Source: Gallionella straubiae
Lineage (GTDB): Bacteria; Pseudomonadota; Gammaproteobacteria; Burkholderiales; Gallionellaceae
Direction of reading: 5' to 3'
NCBI RefSeq assembly: GCF_051257895.1
Contig: NZ_CP194331.1
Location: 744,001 to 808,000 of the forward strand
DNA length: 64,000 bases
Below, piece after piece: positions 26,712-34,819 of the stretch. Each line of letters starts with the position of its first letter. Position 1 is the first letter of the stretch. Position numbers and translations under genes: made by a program. The notes below the pieces were generated by a model. It did no database searches. It had not been told where the DNA came from and saw only the letters and a program-made list of their open reading frames with translations.

Positions 26712-26743
26712 AAATCGCCTAGCGAGTCAACGCTAGGCGATTT
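26712..26743. terminator. Perfect 13-bp hairpin terminator
   Basis: AAATCGCCTAGCG and CGCTAGGCGATTT form a perfect 13-bp stem with a 6-nt loop. A-rich and T-rich sides make it usable on both strands. It would end the lexA-umuD-hypothetical transcript. Before the island arrived it would also have lain downstream of tRNA-Arg on the minus strand. Confidence 0.8.
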
Positions 26744-26750
26744 GTTAATT

Positions 26751-26797
26751 TGGCGCGCCCGAAGAGATTCGAACTCCTGACCCCTTGGTTCGTAGCC
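26751..26797 (-). repeat. attL: truncated tRNA-Arg 3' end
   Basis: 47 bp identical to the 3' half of the tRNA-Arg(ACG) gene, from the CCA end through the anticodon (complement of TACGAACCAAGG). It then diverges at 26798, so no 5' half is present and it is not a functional tRNA. Confidence 0.9.
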
Positions 26798-27365
26798 TGT
26801 GACATCAGGCGGCATGGCTAATTTAATCAAATAGTTGTTCATGCTACCACTTCTTTAAGCGCCTATAAATGTCTATGAGTGCGGTAAAAGTCGTGCAACA
26901 CTTAAGTAGCCGGCAGTCGATTAATCCAACACAAAGTTGTATGGGCTGAAGCACTTGGTAGTGCTGCCTAAATTTGTAGTAGTCGCGATCTGACCTAGCA
27001 GGCTCGATGTCCGATAGTCGGCCATTACTTGCCGTTCAACCCTCCCCCGCTTGAACGGCTGCAGTAGCGCACAAAGCTGCCTGCGCAGTCTCTACAAAAC
27101 CCGGGGCGATTCACTGTTTGCCGACGTAAAACATTCGTGCTACGCTATTCAACATGTTCCGTTTCGGCGGACTGGGCCATCTGCGGCCTCGGTTATGAGC
27201 GACCCAAAACGCAGGATGCTGAGTGGCACCATCGATACGAGTGCCCCCAAAACAGCATCGAATCATTTGTTTTACGTTGGCCAGTACAGATCTTTTTCAG
27301 TCATGTGCATTTGGCCGGTTAAACGCTCAGACGGCACGCACACCTACGACTTGAAGAGGCTTTTT
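26798..27365. other. Left end of the island, no convincing gene
   Basis: 568 bp without a supported gene. It holds the AAAAGTCGTGCA motif shared with the right end and a perfect 9-bp inverted repeat GCCGTTCAA / TTGAACGGC (27031-27039 and 27051-27059, 11-nt loop). It also contains the probable leader of the gene at 27366. An open frame reaching back to 27051 has no ribosome binding site and poor codon character before 27366. Confidence 0.6.
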
Positions 27366-27950
27366 ATGCGCCACAAAATCGACATCGATTACACTAAACA
27401 AGCGGCAGACCATCTGCGCGAAGAAAGCAAGCGCCTTGGCGCAAGCTCAGAAATCAAATCTGGTCACGCTCACATGCTCGTAGCCGCAGCATTCGGCTAC
27501 AACACGCGCAAGGCGATGCAGGATGACCCCAAGGGTCCATATTTTCACGACCAGAGGCTTAGCAGTGAAGCCGGAGACGTTGAGAAGATCAAGGAAGTTA
27601 TCGGGCACATGAATGGGGCACCGGTTCAACCCGAACAGGCTCCGTTGATCGCCGGCATCATCCAAGATGGTCTGACGCCTGCATGCATCGAATGCGGCAC
27701 CCACAGCTCTCATAGCGAACCGCTTGGCCTTGTTGAACCTGGTGATGATTCGGAATGGGTTTGCCCAAGTTGCGCAAGGGACGAATACCAGTACGGACGT
27801 TGCCGCTGCTGTGGTGATGACAAGCTCTTCCGCTTGGAGGACTTGGACGACAAAGGGCTTTGCAAAGAGCACGAGGGTGAATTCGATTACAGCCAGGAAG
27901 AATTGGACGACATGGAGAGTTTTATCGAAAACGTCCAAAAAGACGGCTGA
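27366..27950 (+). CDS. Island protein with C-terminal zinc-ribbon cysteines, function unknown
   Basis: A 194-aa soluble protein. The start MRHKIDIDYTKQAADHL at 27366 follows AAGAGG at good spacing; the open frame extends upstream to 27051 without an SD. Residues about 14-60 (SSEIKSGHAHMLVAAAFGYNTRKAM) resemble the short helical glyoxalase-related domain seen in mobile-element proteins (tentative). The C-terminal half has CxxC pairs CIECG, CPSC and CRCCG, a probable zinc ribbon, followed by an acidic tail. It is the first cargo gene of the island. Confidence 0.65.
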   Translation: MRHKIDIDYTKQAADHLREESKRLGASSEIKSGHAHMLVAAAFGYNTRKAMQDDPKGPYFHDQRLSSEAGDVEKIKEVIGHMNGAPVQPEQAPLIAGIIQDGLTPACIECGTHSSHSEPLGLVEPGDDSEWVCPSCARDEYQYGRCRCCGDDKLFRLEDLDDKGLCKEHEGEFDYSQEELDDMESFIENVQKDG

Positions 27951-28123
27951 CCAGATAAGTTCTGAGTGATTTCTTTTTTGACAGGCCCCTTCTTGGGGCT
28001 TGTTTTTTGGCTGTTCAACTCACGTAATCCCCACTTACAATCGACGGCTATTCAATGTGGATGGACGAAGCAGCCTTTCTGCTAAGCCAATATCTGCTGT
28101 TCTGCTTGTGATGGGGATTAAGA

Positions 28124-28642
28124 GTGGAAGCATTTCGCGCATTTGTGACCGGACCATATCAAACGGCCAAGATCGATTTTGAAAATAAGAGTTGGCACAC
28201 CGATGCGGGCATCAAGGATGTGCCTGGCTGGTATTTCGTGACGACGAACGCTCCGGTGTCCGTGCTGGCTGCCCAGACGCTTTGGGATACCACCTACATC
28301 CAGAAGCAAAACAAGAAGAAGGCTTCGGTCAAGAATTACAATCTTGCGGTGCGAGCTGGCCGACACACAGACGATCTGGCGCGGTTCTGGAATACGACGA
28401 TTGTCTATTCCGGGATGGCATCAAGCCTGAGAAACCGTGCCAGGGAACACACGTTTGGTGATCCCGGCACAGGTGGCCTAGCTCTCTATCGCTATCCTGC
28501 GCTGGCCGACTACAACTGGACTTTCAGCTTCCTGCGCCTCGATGCCCACTTCGAACATTGCGACGACACGGCCACCATTTTGAAGCTGGGTGAGCAGATG
28601 TGGCGATCTGCCAACGGCTGGCCGCTGCTTTGCGCTGAATGA
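28124..28642 (+). CDS. Divergent GIY-YIG-like protein in the island
   Basis: A 172-aa protein with a GTG start at 28124. The segment GWYFVTTN (about residue 35) followed by IVYSGMASSLRNRAREH (about residues 93-109) matches the arrangement of the GIY-YIG nuclease core, where the tyrosines, the Arg of LRNRAREH and a later acidic residue form the active site. In this copy GIY is WYF and YIG is YSG, so catalytic competence is uncertain. It could be a restriction, homing or defence nuclease. It lies between the zinc-ribbon gene and a DUF2026 gene. Confidence 0.55.
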   Translation: MEAFRAFVTGPYQTAKIDFENKSWHTDAGIKDVPGWYFVTTNAPVSVLAAQTLWDTTYIQKQNKKKASVKNYNLAVRAGRHTDDLARFWNTTIVYSGMASSLRNRAREHTFGDPGTGGLALYRYPALADYNWTFSFLRLDAHFEHCDDTATILKLGEQMWRSANGWPLLCAE

Positions 28643-28678
28643 CCTGAATAGCTACTGAACCTCAGAATTGGCTTAGCA

Positions 28679-29344
28679 ATGAAAAAAACTAAATCAACAC
28701 CACTCCCGCTCTCCTTTGCCGACTACGGACGGCTGAACCGTATTCTGGTTACCGTCCTAAACAGCGTGGATGCTCATACCGCCAACGGGTGCGTGTTTTT
28801 CACGATGGTTGGTAGCTATATCCTCGACAAGGCATTCGGGCTTAAAACTCAACCCGTCTGCGGTTCTGCCTTCTTCCATGTCGATGATGCAACTGACTTT
28901 GTGATGGCTTTTACGGACATGGAGACTTTCGAAAAGGGAGAAGTCGCCAGCCACAACGAAGCCTTTCATGCTTGGATCGAATGCAATGGCGTTGTGATTG
29001 ACCTCATGGCACCGATCTTCCGGGAGAACCTTCTGAAGAAAATCCCGGACTCGAAACTGCGCCTGCCACGGAAAATGTTCCAGAGGCCCAAATCAGAAAT
29101 GGCCAATTCCCCATTCGAACTGGTACGAGAAGGCGACTTCTATCTGCAAGTGAATCCGGCACTGACCAATGAGTTGATCAAGTTGTTCATGAGCCGAGCT
29201 GAAAATGGTGACCTGGCAGATGTCTGCCGACAGTGGTTCAAGCCGACCCCAAAGGCAATTCTTTCTGAGCTTGGCCTGGCAAGTAACGACGGAACACAGA
29301 GGGTGATGAAGCTGGAAAAACTGGAACTCGTCGGCAAATGGTGA
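28679..29344 (+). CDS. DUF2026 family protein
   Basis: A 221-aa protein starting MKKTKSTPLPLSF. The pattern INRILVTVLN, CVFFTMVGSYIL, HAWIECNGVVIDLMAP and PRKMFQRP matches the DUF2026 family, whose central Cys-His-Asp arrangement is reminiscent of transglutaminase-like folds. The function is unknown. It is the last cargo gene of the island, 36 nt after the GIY-YIG-like gene, so all three may be one transcript. Confidence 0.7.
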   Translation: MKKTKSTPLPLSFADYGRLNRILVTVLNSVDAHTANGCVFFTMVGSYILDKAFGLKTQPVCGSAFFHVDDATDFVMAFTDMETFEKGEVASHNEAFHAWIECNGVVIDLMAPIFRENLLKKIPDSKLRLPRKMFQRPKSEMANSPFELVREGDFYLQVNPALTNELIKLFMSRAENGDLADVCRQWFKPTPKAILSELGLASNDGTQRVMKLEKLELVGKW

Positions 29345-29831
29345 TCAATCGTCGAACGACGATCTATGCCAGTCATCGTGATCATGAAGGAGACTTGTCG
29401 AGTCGTTAAGCATTTCGTTGTCGAATCCGTATGGGTTAGCTGCTACATCAAGCCCGGGCGGGTCCGAAGTTTTGTGTAAACCGGACGTGTTCGACTCATC
29501 CCCGGCAGACCGCTTTGGCCGACTATCGGACATCGCCTGCCAGATCAGGTCGCGACTACCACACCTAATTAAATTGTAGATATCCGCCATTCCTTCAACC
29601 CTCTAAGGTGGGGAGAAATTGGCGCTTACGAACTCAGAAAGGATTGAACTCCTGACCCCTTGGTTGAGCACCAAATCTATACTGGGAATATTTTGGGCCA
29701 CGGATTCAACACATTGAAAACATGTGAGGATAGAGTTAGTGCCGATGAGTGTTTATAGGTGCGAAATCGTGCAAAAGTCGTGCAGAAAGAAAAACGGGCT
29801 AAGCCATTTCTGACCTAACCCATTGATTTTA
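29345..29831. other. Right end of the island, no convincing gene
   Basis: 487 bp without a supported gene. It contains the partial third att copy (29642-29666) and, from about 29747, the TTTATAGGTGCG...AAAAGTCGTGCA segment that echoes the left end. Short open frames on the minus strand lack start signals. Confidence 0.6.
29642..29666 (-). repeat. Partial third att copy
   Basis: The 20-nt core GAACTCCTGACCCCTTGGTT is identical to the tRNA-Arg repeat, but its outer parts have diverged. It sits 166 bp inside the right att site. It suggests an earlier or tandem integration at the same tRNA gene. Confidence 0.75.
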
Positions 29832-29908
29832 TGGCGCGCCCGAAGAGATTCGAACTCCTGACCCCTTGGTTCGTAGCCAAGTACTCTATCCAGCTGAGCT
29901 ACGGGCGC
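29832..29908 (-). tRNA. tRNA-Arg (anticodon ACG), island attachment gene
   Basis: 77 nt with acceptor stem GCGCCCG / CGGGCGC, anticodon loop CTACGAA, T loop GTTCGAATC and encoded CCA. Positions 29832-29878 are the right attachment repeat of the island, so the tRNA has been kept intact after integration. Confidence 0.96.
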
Positions 29909-29923
29909 GTAATGCTAGTTGCC

Positions 29924-30017
29924 TGGCGGAGAGGGAGGGATTCGAACCCTCGATACAAGTTTAAGCTCGTATGCGCCCTTAGCAGGGGCGTGCCTTCGAC
30001 CTCTCGGCCACCTCTCC
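29924..30017 (-). tRNA. tRNA-Ser (anticodon GCU)
   Basis: A 94-nt class II tRNA: acceptor stem GGAGAGG / CCTCTCC, anticodon loop CTGCTAA, long variable arm and encoded GCCA. It lies 15 bp upstream of tRNA-Arg on the same strand and is probably cotranscribed. Confidence 0.96.
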
Positions 30018-30072
30018 GAAGGCCGCGCATAGTAATGTATCCGACCCGAAAGGTCAAACGATTACGCGCGTA

Positions 30073-31308
30073 TTACGCATCTTCCTGATCGAGATCGAAG
30101 GCTTTGTGCAGCACGCGCACGGCCAACTCCAGATACTTCTCGTCGATGACCACGGAAATCTTGATTTCGGAGGTGGAAATCATCTGGATGTTGATGCCCT
30201 CTTCCGCCAAAGTACGGAACATTTTGCTGGCAATGCCGACATGCGAACGCATCCCGACGCCAACCACCGAGACCTTGGCGGCCTTGTTGTCGCCGACCAC
30301 GTCGCGTGCGCCGATGTGCGGTTGCACCTTGCCTTTCAGGATGTCCATCGCCTTGACGAATTCGTTGCGATGCACGGTGAAAGAGAAGTCGGTCGTGCCG
30401 TCCACGCCGACGTTCTGGATGATCATATCCACGTCGATATTGGCGTCGGAGACTGGCCCCAAAATCTGGTAGGCGATGCCGGGCTTGTCGGGCACGCCCA
30501 ACACGGTGATCTTGGCTTCGTCGCGGTTGAACGCGATTCCGGAGATGATGGCTTGTTCCATTTTGTCGTCTTCCTCAAAAGTAATCAGCGTGCCTTCGCC
30601 CGGCTCATCCAGAAACGAAGACAGCACGCGCAGCTTGACCTTGTATTTCCCGGCGAATTCCACCGAGCGGATTTGCAGCACCTTGGAGCCGAGGCTCGCC
30701 ATCTCCAGCATCTCCTCGAAGGTGATGCTCTTCAGGCGACGTGCCTCGGGCACCACACGCGGGTCGGTGGTGTAAACGCCGTCTACGTCGGTGTAAATCT
30801 GGCATTCGTCAGCGCGCAGCGCTGCGGCAACCGCTACGCCGGTGGTATCCGATCCGCCGCGTCCCAGCGTGGTGATGTTGCCGTGCTCATCCTCACCCTG
30901 AAAGCCGGCCACGACCACCACGCAGTCGTTGGCGAGATCGGCGCGGATGTTCTGCTCGTCGATACTCACGATGCGCGCCTTGGTGAAAGCACTGTCGGTG
31001 AGGATCCTGACCTGTGCGCCAGTGTAGCTCTTCGCCTTCAGGCCGATGTCCTTAAGCGCCATCGCCAGCAGGCCGATGGTGACCTGCTCGCCGGTGGAAA
31101 TAACCACATCCAGCTCGCGCGGATCAGGGTGTTTCTGGATTTCATGGGCCAGCGCAACGAGACGGTTGGTTTCGCCGCTCATCGCGGAGACCACCACCAC
31201 GACCTGATGCCCCTGCGCCTTGAACTTCGCGACGCGGCGCGCCACGTTTTTGATGCGCTCGGGGCTGCCGACCGATGTGCCGCCGTACTTCTGAACTATC
31301 AATGCCAC
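30073..31308 (-). CDS. lysC: Aspartate kinase
   Basis: Phosphorylates aspartate at the entry to Lys, Thr, Met and diaminopimelate synthesis. The kinase domain begins ALIVQKYGGTSV with the substrate-binding FQGEDEHGNITTLGRGGSDTT segment; two C-terminal ACT domains (from about residue 260) give amino acid feedback. The start is the GTG at 31308 (411 aa), because homologues begin right before ALIVQKYGG; a longer ATG frame adds 23 residues with no match. It supplies dapA, also encoded in the window at 43303. Confidence 0.95.
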   Translation of the reverse strand: MALIVQKYGGTSVGSPERIKNVARRVAKFKAQGHQVVVVVSAMSGETNRLVALAHEIQKHPDPRELDVVISTGEQVTIGLLAMALKDIGLKAKSYTGAQVRILTDSAFTKARIVSIDEQNIRADLANDCVVVVAGFQGEDEHGNITTLGRGGSDTTGVAVAAALRADECQIYTDVDGVYTTDPRVVPEARRLKSITFEEMLEMASLGSKVLQIRSVEFAGKYKVKLRVLSSFLDEPGEGTLITFEEDDKMEQAIISGIAFNRDEAKITVLGVPDKPGIAYQILGPVSDANIDVDMIIQNVGVDGTTDFSFTVHRNEFVKAMDILKGKVQPHIGARDVVGDNKAAKVSVVGVGMRSHVGIASKMFRTLAEEGINIQMISTSEIKISVVIDEKYLELAVRVLHKAFDLDQEDA

Positions 31309-31431
31309 GATATTTATGTCCGACTTGAAAAATGGACGCAATTCTAACGCACCTGCCCGAAAAAAACGAGGCGGCAAACGGCCAGTTTGCTACACTCGCA
31401 CCAATTTTTCAGGATTCCACGCAGCAGCCCC

Positions 31432-33285
31432 ATGCCCAAAATCACCCCGCGCAGCATCCCCCCCTCAGCCCTGCAGCGCCTGCTCGACAGCGGCTATACG
31501 CCGGCCCTGGCCAGGATTTTTGCAGCGCGCGGCATCGCGGATAGCGGACAACTGGACACCTCGCTTGCGGGCCTGCTGCCGTTCGACAGCCTGAAGGGTG
31601 CGCGCGAAATGGCGCGCTTGCTGGCCGATGCCATTGCGGCACACAAGAAAATCCTGGTCATCGCCGACTACGATGCCGACGGCGCAACCGCCTGCGCGGT
31701 GGCGGTGCGCGGCCTGCGCGGCTTCGGCGCGCAGGTTGATTTCATCGTGCCGAACCGCTTCGAATACGGCTATGGCCTGACGCCCGAGATCGTCCACCTC
31801 GCTGTGCAGCTGCCGCTTCGATACGGCACCGACAAACCATCCGATAGCGGAGAAACGGCAAAGCAGTTACTCCCGCAATCGGCTGGCTGCGCCATAACCA
31901 GCGACTTGGCGAGCGTAGTTGGCTCGCCTAGTCGAATGGCTAGCAGTTCCACCAGTAACGTGTTGCAACTGCCCCCGGACATCCTGCTCACGGTGGACAA
32001 CGGCATCGCCAGCGTCGAGGGCGTCGCCGAGGCCAACCGCCTCGGAATGCAGGTGTTTGTGACCGACCACCACCTGCCCGGCGATACGCTGCCCGATGCG
32101 GCGTGCATCGTCAATCCGAACCAGCTCGGCTGCGCCTTCCCGAGCAAGCACCTCGCGGGCGTCGGCGTGATGTTCTACGTGCTGCTGGCGTTGCGTGCCG
32201 AGCTGCGAACCAGAGGGCTGATAACCGAGGAGCAGGGACGGAAACTCCTCGAGTTGCTCGATCTGGTCGCGCTGGGCACCGTCGCCGACGTAGTGAAGCT
32301 GGACCGGAACAATCACATCCTCGTGCAGCAAGGCCTGCGCCGCATCTGCGCCGGACGCGCCTGTGCCGGCATTAACGCCCTGTTGCAGGTAGCCGGGAAG
32401 CGCGCAGAAAAAATCTCCAGCCAAGACCTGGGCTTCACCGTCGGGCCGCGCCTGAATGCGGCGGGAAGGCTGGACGACATGAGCCTGGGCATCGCCTGCC
32501 TGCTGGCCGATGACGATGCCGCCGCGATGCAGATTGCCGCAAGGCTGGACGCCCTCAACCGCGAACGGCGCAGCATCGAGGCCGACATGCAGGACAGCGC
32601 GCTGGTGGCGCTGGAGCAAGTCGATGTCAGCGGCAACTTCAGCCTCGCGCTGTTCGACGAAGCCTGGCATCAGGGCGTGATCGGCATCCTCGCGTCGCGC
32701 CTCAAGGACCGGTTCCACCGCCCCGTGATCGCCTTCGCGCGTGCCAATGATGGCGAACTGAAAGGCTCGGGGCGCTCCATTGCAGGGCTGCATCTGCGCG
32801 ATGCACTCGATCTCGTCAGCAAGCGCCACCCTTCGCTCATCAGGAAATTTGGCGGGCATGCGGCCGCCGCGGGCCTGAGCATCGCCGAAACAGATTTTGC
32901 AAATTTTGCCGCCGCCTTCGAGCAGGTCGCCGCCGAACTGCTCGATGAAAGCGACCTCGCGCAACGCATCGAGACCGACGGTGCGCTGGAGCATGCCGAG
33001 ATGAGCCTCGACGTGGCGCGCCTACTGGACGAACAGGTATGGGGCCAGGGCTTCCCCGCCCCGCAGTTCAACGACGACTTCGCCGTGCAAAACCAGCGCG
33101 TGGTCGGCGAAAGACATCTGAAGTTGCACCTGAAGAAGGAAGGAAAAACAATCGAGGCGATACTGTTCGGGCACAACGAGCCGTTGCCCGAACAAATCCA
33201 TGCCGTATACAGCCTGAGCGTCAATGAATACAATGGTTCGCAGAGCCTGCAACTCATCATCCGCCACTGGCACGCAAGGGAGTGA
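31432..33285 (+). CDS. recJ: Single-stranded-DNA exonuclease RecJ with an in-frame REP insertion
   Basis: A 5'-3' exonuclease of recombination and mismatch repair. DHH motifs are present: ADYDADGATA, the VPNRFEYGYGL segment, VTDHHLPGD (DHH) and the C-terminal GGHAAAAGLSI (DHHA1). The protein is 617 aa versus about 565-575 in relatives. The surplus is residues about 128-177, exactly where the palindromic element lies; outside it, HLAVQL continues as LPPDILLTVDNG, the normal RecJ sequence. The insert sits between the nucleotide-binding strand and the strand carrying TVDNG, so it is close to the active domain. The reading frame stays open, and the gene appears intact. Confidence 0.93.
   Translation: MPKITPRSIPPSALQRLLDSGYTPALARIFAARGIADSGQLDTSLAGLLPFDSLKGAREMARLLADAIAAHKKILVIADYDADGATACAVAVRGLRGFGAQVDFIVPNRFEYGYGLTPEIVHLAVQLPLRYGTDKPSDSGETAKQLLPQSAGCAITSDLASVVGSPSRMASSSTSNVLQLPPDILLTVDNGIASVEGVAEANRLGMQVFVTDHHLPGDTLPDAACIVNPNQLGCAFPSKHLAGVGVMFYVLLALRAELRTRGLITEEQGRKLLELLDLVALGTVADVVKLDRNNHILVQQGLRRICAGRACAGINALLQVAGKRAEKISSQDLGFTVGPRLNAAGRLDDMSLGIACLLADDDAAAMQIAARLDALNRERRSIEADMQDSALVALEQVDVSGNFSLALFDEAWHQGVIGILASRLKDRFHRPVIAFARANDGELKGSGRSIAGLHLRDALDLVSKRHPSLIRKFGGHAAAAGLSIAETDFANFAAAFEQVAAELLDESDLAQRIETDGALEHAEMSLDVARLLDEQVWGQGFPAPQFNDDFAVQNQRVVGERHLKLHLKKEGKTIEAILFGHNEPLPEQIHAVYSLSVNEYNGSQSLQLIIRHWHARE
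31816..31962 (+). repeat. REP-like compound palindrome (copy B) embedded in recJ
   Basis: The core 31894-31951 (58 bp) differs from the acuI core by one base over the shared hairpin and tail. A second palindrome (CCGATAGCGGAG / CTCCCGCAATCGG) precedes it. The boundaries carry similar 10-mers (CAGCTGCCGC at 31807 and CAACTGCCCC at 31966), a possible degenerate target duplication. It encodes LASVVGSPSRMASSSTSNV, the same peptide and frame as in AcuI. Confidence 0.88.
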
Positions 33286-33289
33286 AGCA

Positions 33290-34552
33290 ATGGAAACCGG
33301 CTTTCTGCAGGGCAATGGCATCGAAGCCTTGCCGCAGTTCCTCACCAGCCTCGCCATTGGCCTGCTGATCGGGCTGGAGCGCGAACGCAACCCCTCGACC
33401 AAGGCCGGGCTGCGCACCTTCGCGCTGGTCGCCGTGTTCGGCACCATGGCCGCGCTGCTCTCCACGAAACTCGCTTCGCCCTGGCTGCTGATTGCCGGTC
33501 TAATTGCCGTGGCCGGAACAATCGTCGCCGCCTACCTCAACAGCCCCCGCGAGGAAAGCGATCCCGGCACCACCACCATCATCGCGCTCGTGCTGTGTTA
33601 CGGGCTGGGCGCAATGGTCTGGTACGGGCTCGCAAAGCTCGCCGTAATGCTGGCGATCGGCATCACCGCCCTGCTCTACTTCAAGCCCGAACTGCGCGGC
33701 CTGTCACAGAAACTCACGCGCCGCGACCTGGTTGCAGTGCTGCAATTCTCCGTACTGACTTTTATTGTGCTGCCGATTCTGCCCAACCAGAATTACGGCC
33801 CCTATGATGCCTTCAACCCGCATCAGGCCTGGCTGATGGTAGTACTGATCTCCGGCATCAGCTTGGCCGGCTATGCCGCGCTGCACATGGTAGGAACCCG
33901 CTATGGCGCGCCGCTGCTGGGCTTCCTCGGCGGCTTGGTTTCCAGCACCGCCACCACGATGATCTACGCAAAGCACGGCAAGAGCAACCAGGCCATGCTG
34001 AACCTCGCCGCATCGGTGATCGTGATTGCCGGCATGGTAGTGCTGCTGCGCCTCATGGTGGTCAGCGCCGCGGTCGCCTATGGCGCGCTGCCCGGCCTGC
34101 TGCCGGTGCTGGCAGGTGGCCTGCTGTTCGGTTTGCTGGTCGCGCTGTACAACTGGCGCAAGCTGGGCAAGGCCGCCGAACTCTATGTGCCGGAGACCAC
34201 CAACCCGGCCGAACTGCATGCCGCAATCGGCTTCGGCCTGCTGTATGTCGCCGTGCTGCTCGGCTCGGCGTGGATGACAGACATCGCGGGCAGCCAGGGT
34301 TTGTATGCCGTGGCGCTGGCATCTGGGCTGACCGACGTGGATGCCATCACCCTGTCCAGCCTGCGCCTCTTCAACCTCGGCCAATTGAGCGAGCAGCAGA
34401 CCGTCACGGCGATCGCGCTCGCCGTCCTGGCCAATCTCGCCTTCAAGTTCGGCATGGTGTTTTTCATCGGCGGCCGGGCGCTCGCCAAACAGGTCGCCAC
34501 CGGCTTCAGCGCAATCGCCTGCGGGGTAATAGCGGGTTTGTTTGCGCTATAA
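33290..34552 (+). CDS. MgtC/DUF4010 family integral membrane protein
   Basis: A 420-aa protein with about 11-12 hydrophobic helices. The N-terminal third carries the MgtC-like signature (LTSLAIGLLIGLERERN and GLRTFALVAVFG), and the remainder matches the DUF4010 module (GGLVSSTATTMIYAK and ALASGLTDVDAITLSSLRL). Substrate unknown; MgtC relatives are linked to magnesium and acid stress. ATG at 33290, 4 nt after recJ. Confidence 0.85.
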   Translation: METGFLQGNGIEALPQFLTSLAIGLLIGLERERNPSTKAGLRTFALVAVFGTMAALLSTKLASPWLLIAGLIAVAGTIVAAYLNSPREESDPGTTTIIALVLCYGLGAMVWYGLAKLAVMLAIGITALLYFKPELRGLSQKLTRRDLVAVLQFSVLTFIVLPILPNQNYGPYDAFNPHQAWLMVVLISGISLAGYAALHMVGTRYGAPLLGFLGGLVSSTATTMIYAKHGKSNQAMLNLAASVIVIAGMVVLLRLMVVSAAVAYGALPGLLPVLAGGLLFGLLVALYNWRKLGKAAELYVPETTNPAELHAAIGFGLLYVAVLLGSAWMTDIAGSQGLYAVALASGLTDVDAITLSSLRLFNLGQLSEQQTVTAIALAVLANLAFKFGMVFFIGGRALAKQVATGFSAIACGVIAGLFAL

Positions 34553-34619
34553 TCGCGCCCTTTCTGATTCCGTCCACACTGACTGCCTCTAGAAATTCGT
34601 TTCTCGGGATAGCAGGCCG

Positions 34620-34700
34620 GACACGGTGATGCGAAGCATTTGGTGCGGGTAGGCCTGCTGCTCCGCGCTCCCGCACCGGGAGGCTGCGCCACACCGTGTC
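34620..34700. repeat. Nested palindrome (copy E) upstream of prfB
   Basis: A perfect 9-bp outer inverted repeat GACACGGTG (34620-34628) / CACCGTGTC (34692-34700) encloses a second perfect repeat GGTGCGGG / CCCGCACC (34642-34649 / 34670-34677). About 35 bp on its right side (GCTCCCGCACC to CACCGTGTCGC) match the second hairpin of the acuI copy. It is therefore a related unit of the same repeat family, without the CGACTTGG core. It lies in a 267-bp intergenic stretch. Confidence 0.75.
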
Positions 34701-34819
34701 GCGCGGGCACCGCAAGGAGCCGCACAGCGAATGACGAGGCATATCGGATTGATAGACGAGAAATGAGCGAGCACGCGACGCCGCGATTCGCCCGATAAAC
34801 GGATTTATAGAGGTAGTCC

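Larger units (their letters stand above)
26751..29878. mobile_element. Small genomic island inserted at tRNA-Arg(ACG)
   Basis: A 47-bp direct repeat (26751-26797 and 29832-29878) corresponds to the 3' end of the intact tRNA-Arg at 29832-29908, the classic outcome of tyrosine-recombinase integration. The interior has lower GC than the flanks and encodes three accessory proteins on the plus strand. No integrase or transposase gene is visible. Both ends share an additional motif, AAAAGTCGTGCA (26886-26897 and about 29773-29784), and a third partial att copy lies at 29642-29666. The island is therefore probably a non-autonomous or decayed element. Confidence 0.85.

Noticed and set aside
26751..26797. 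Second tRNA-Arg gene
   Set aside because: Only the 3' half is present; the 5' half and the D arm are missing, so it is an attachment-site duplicate.
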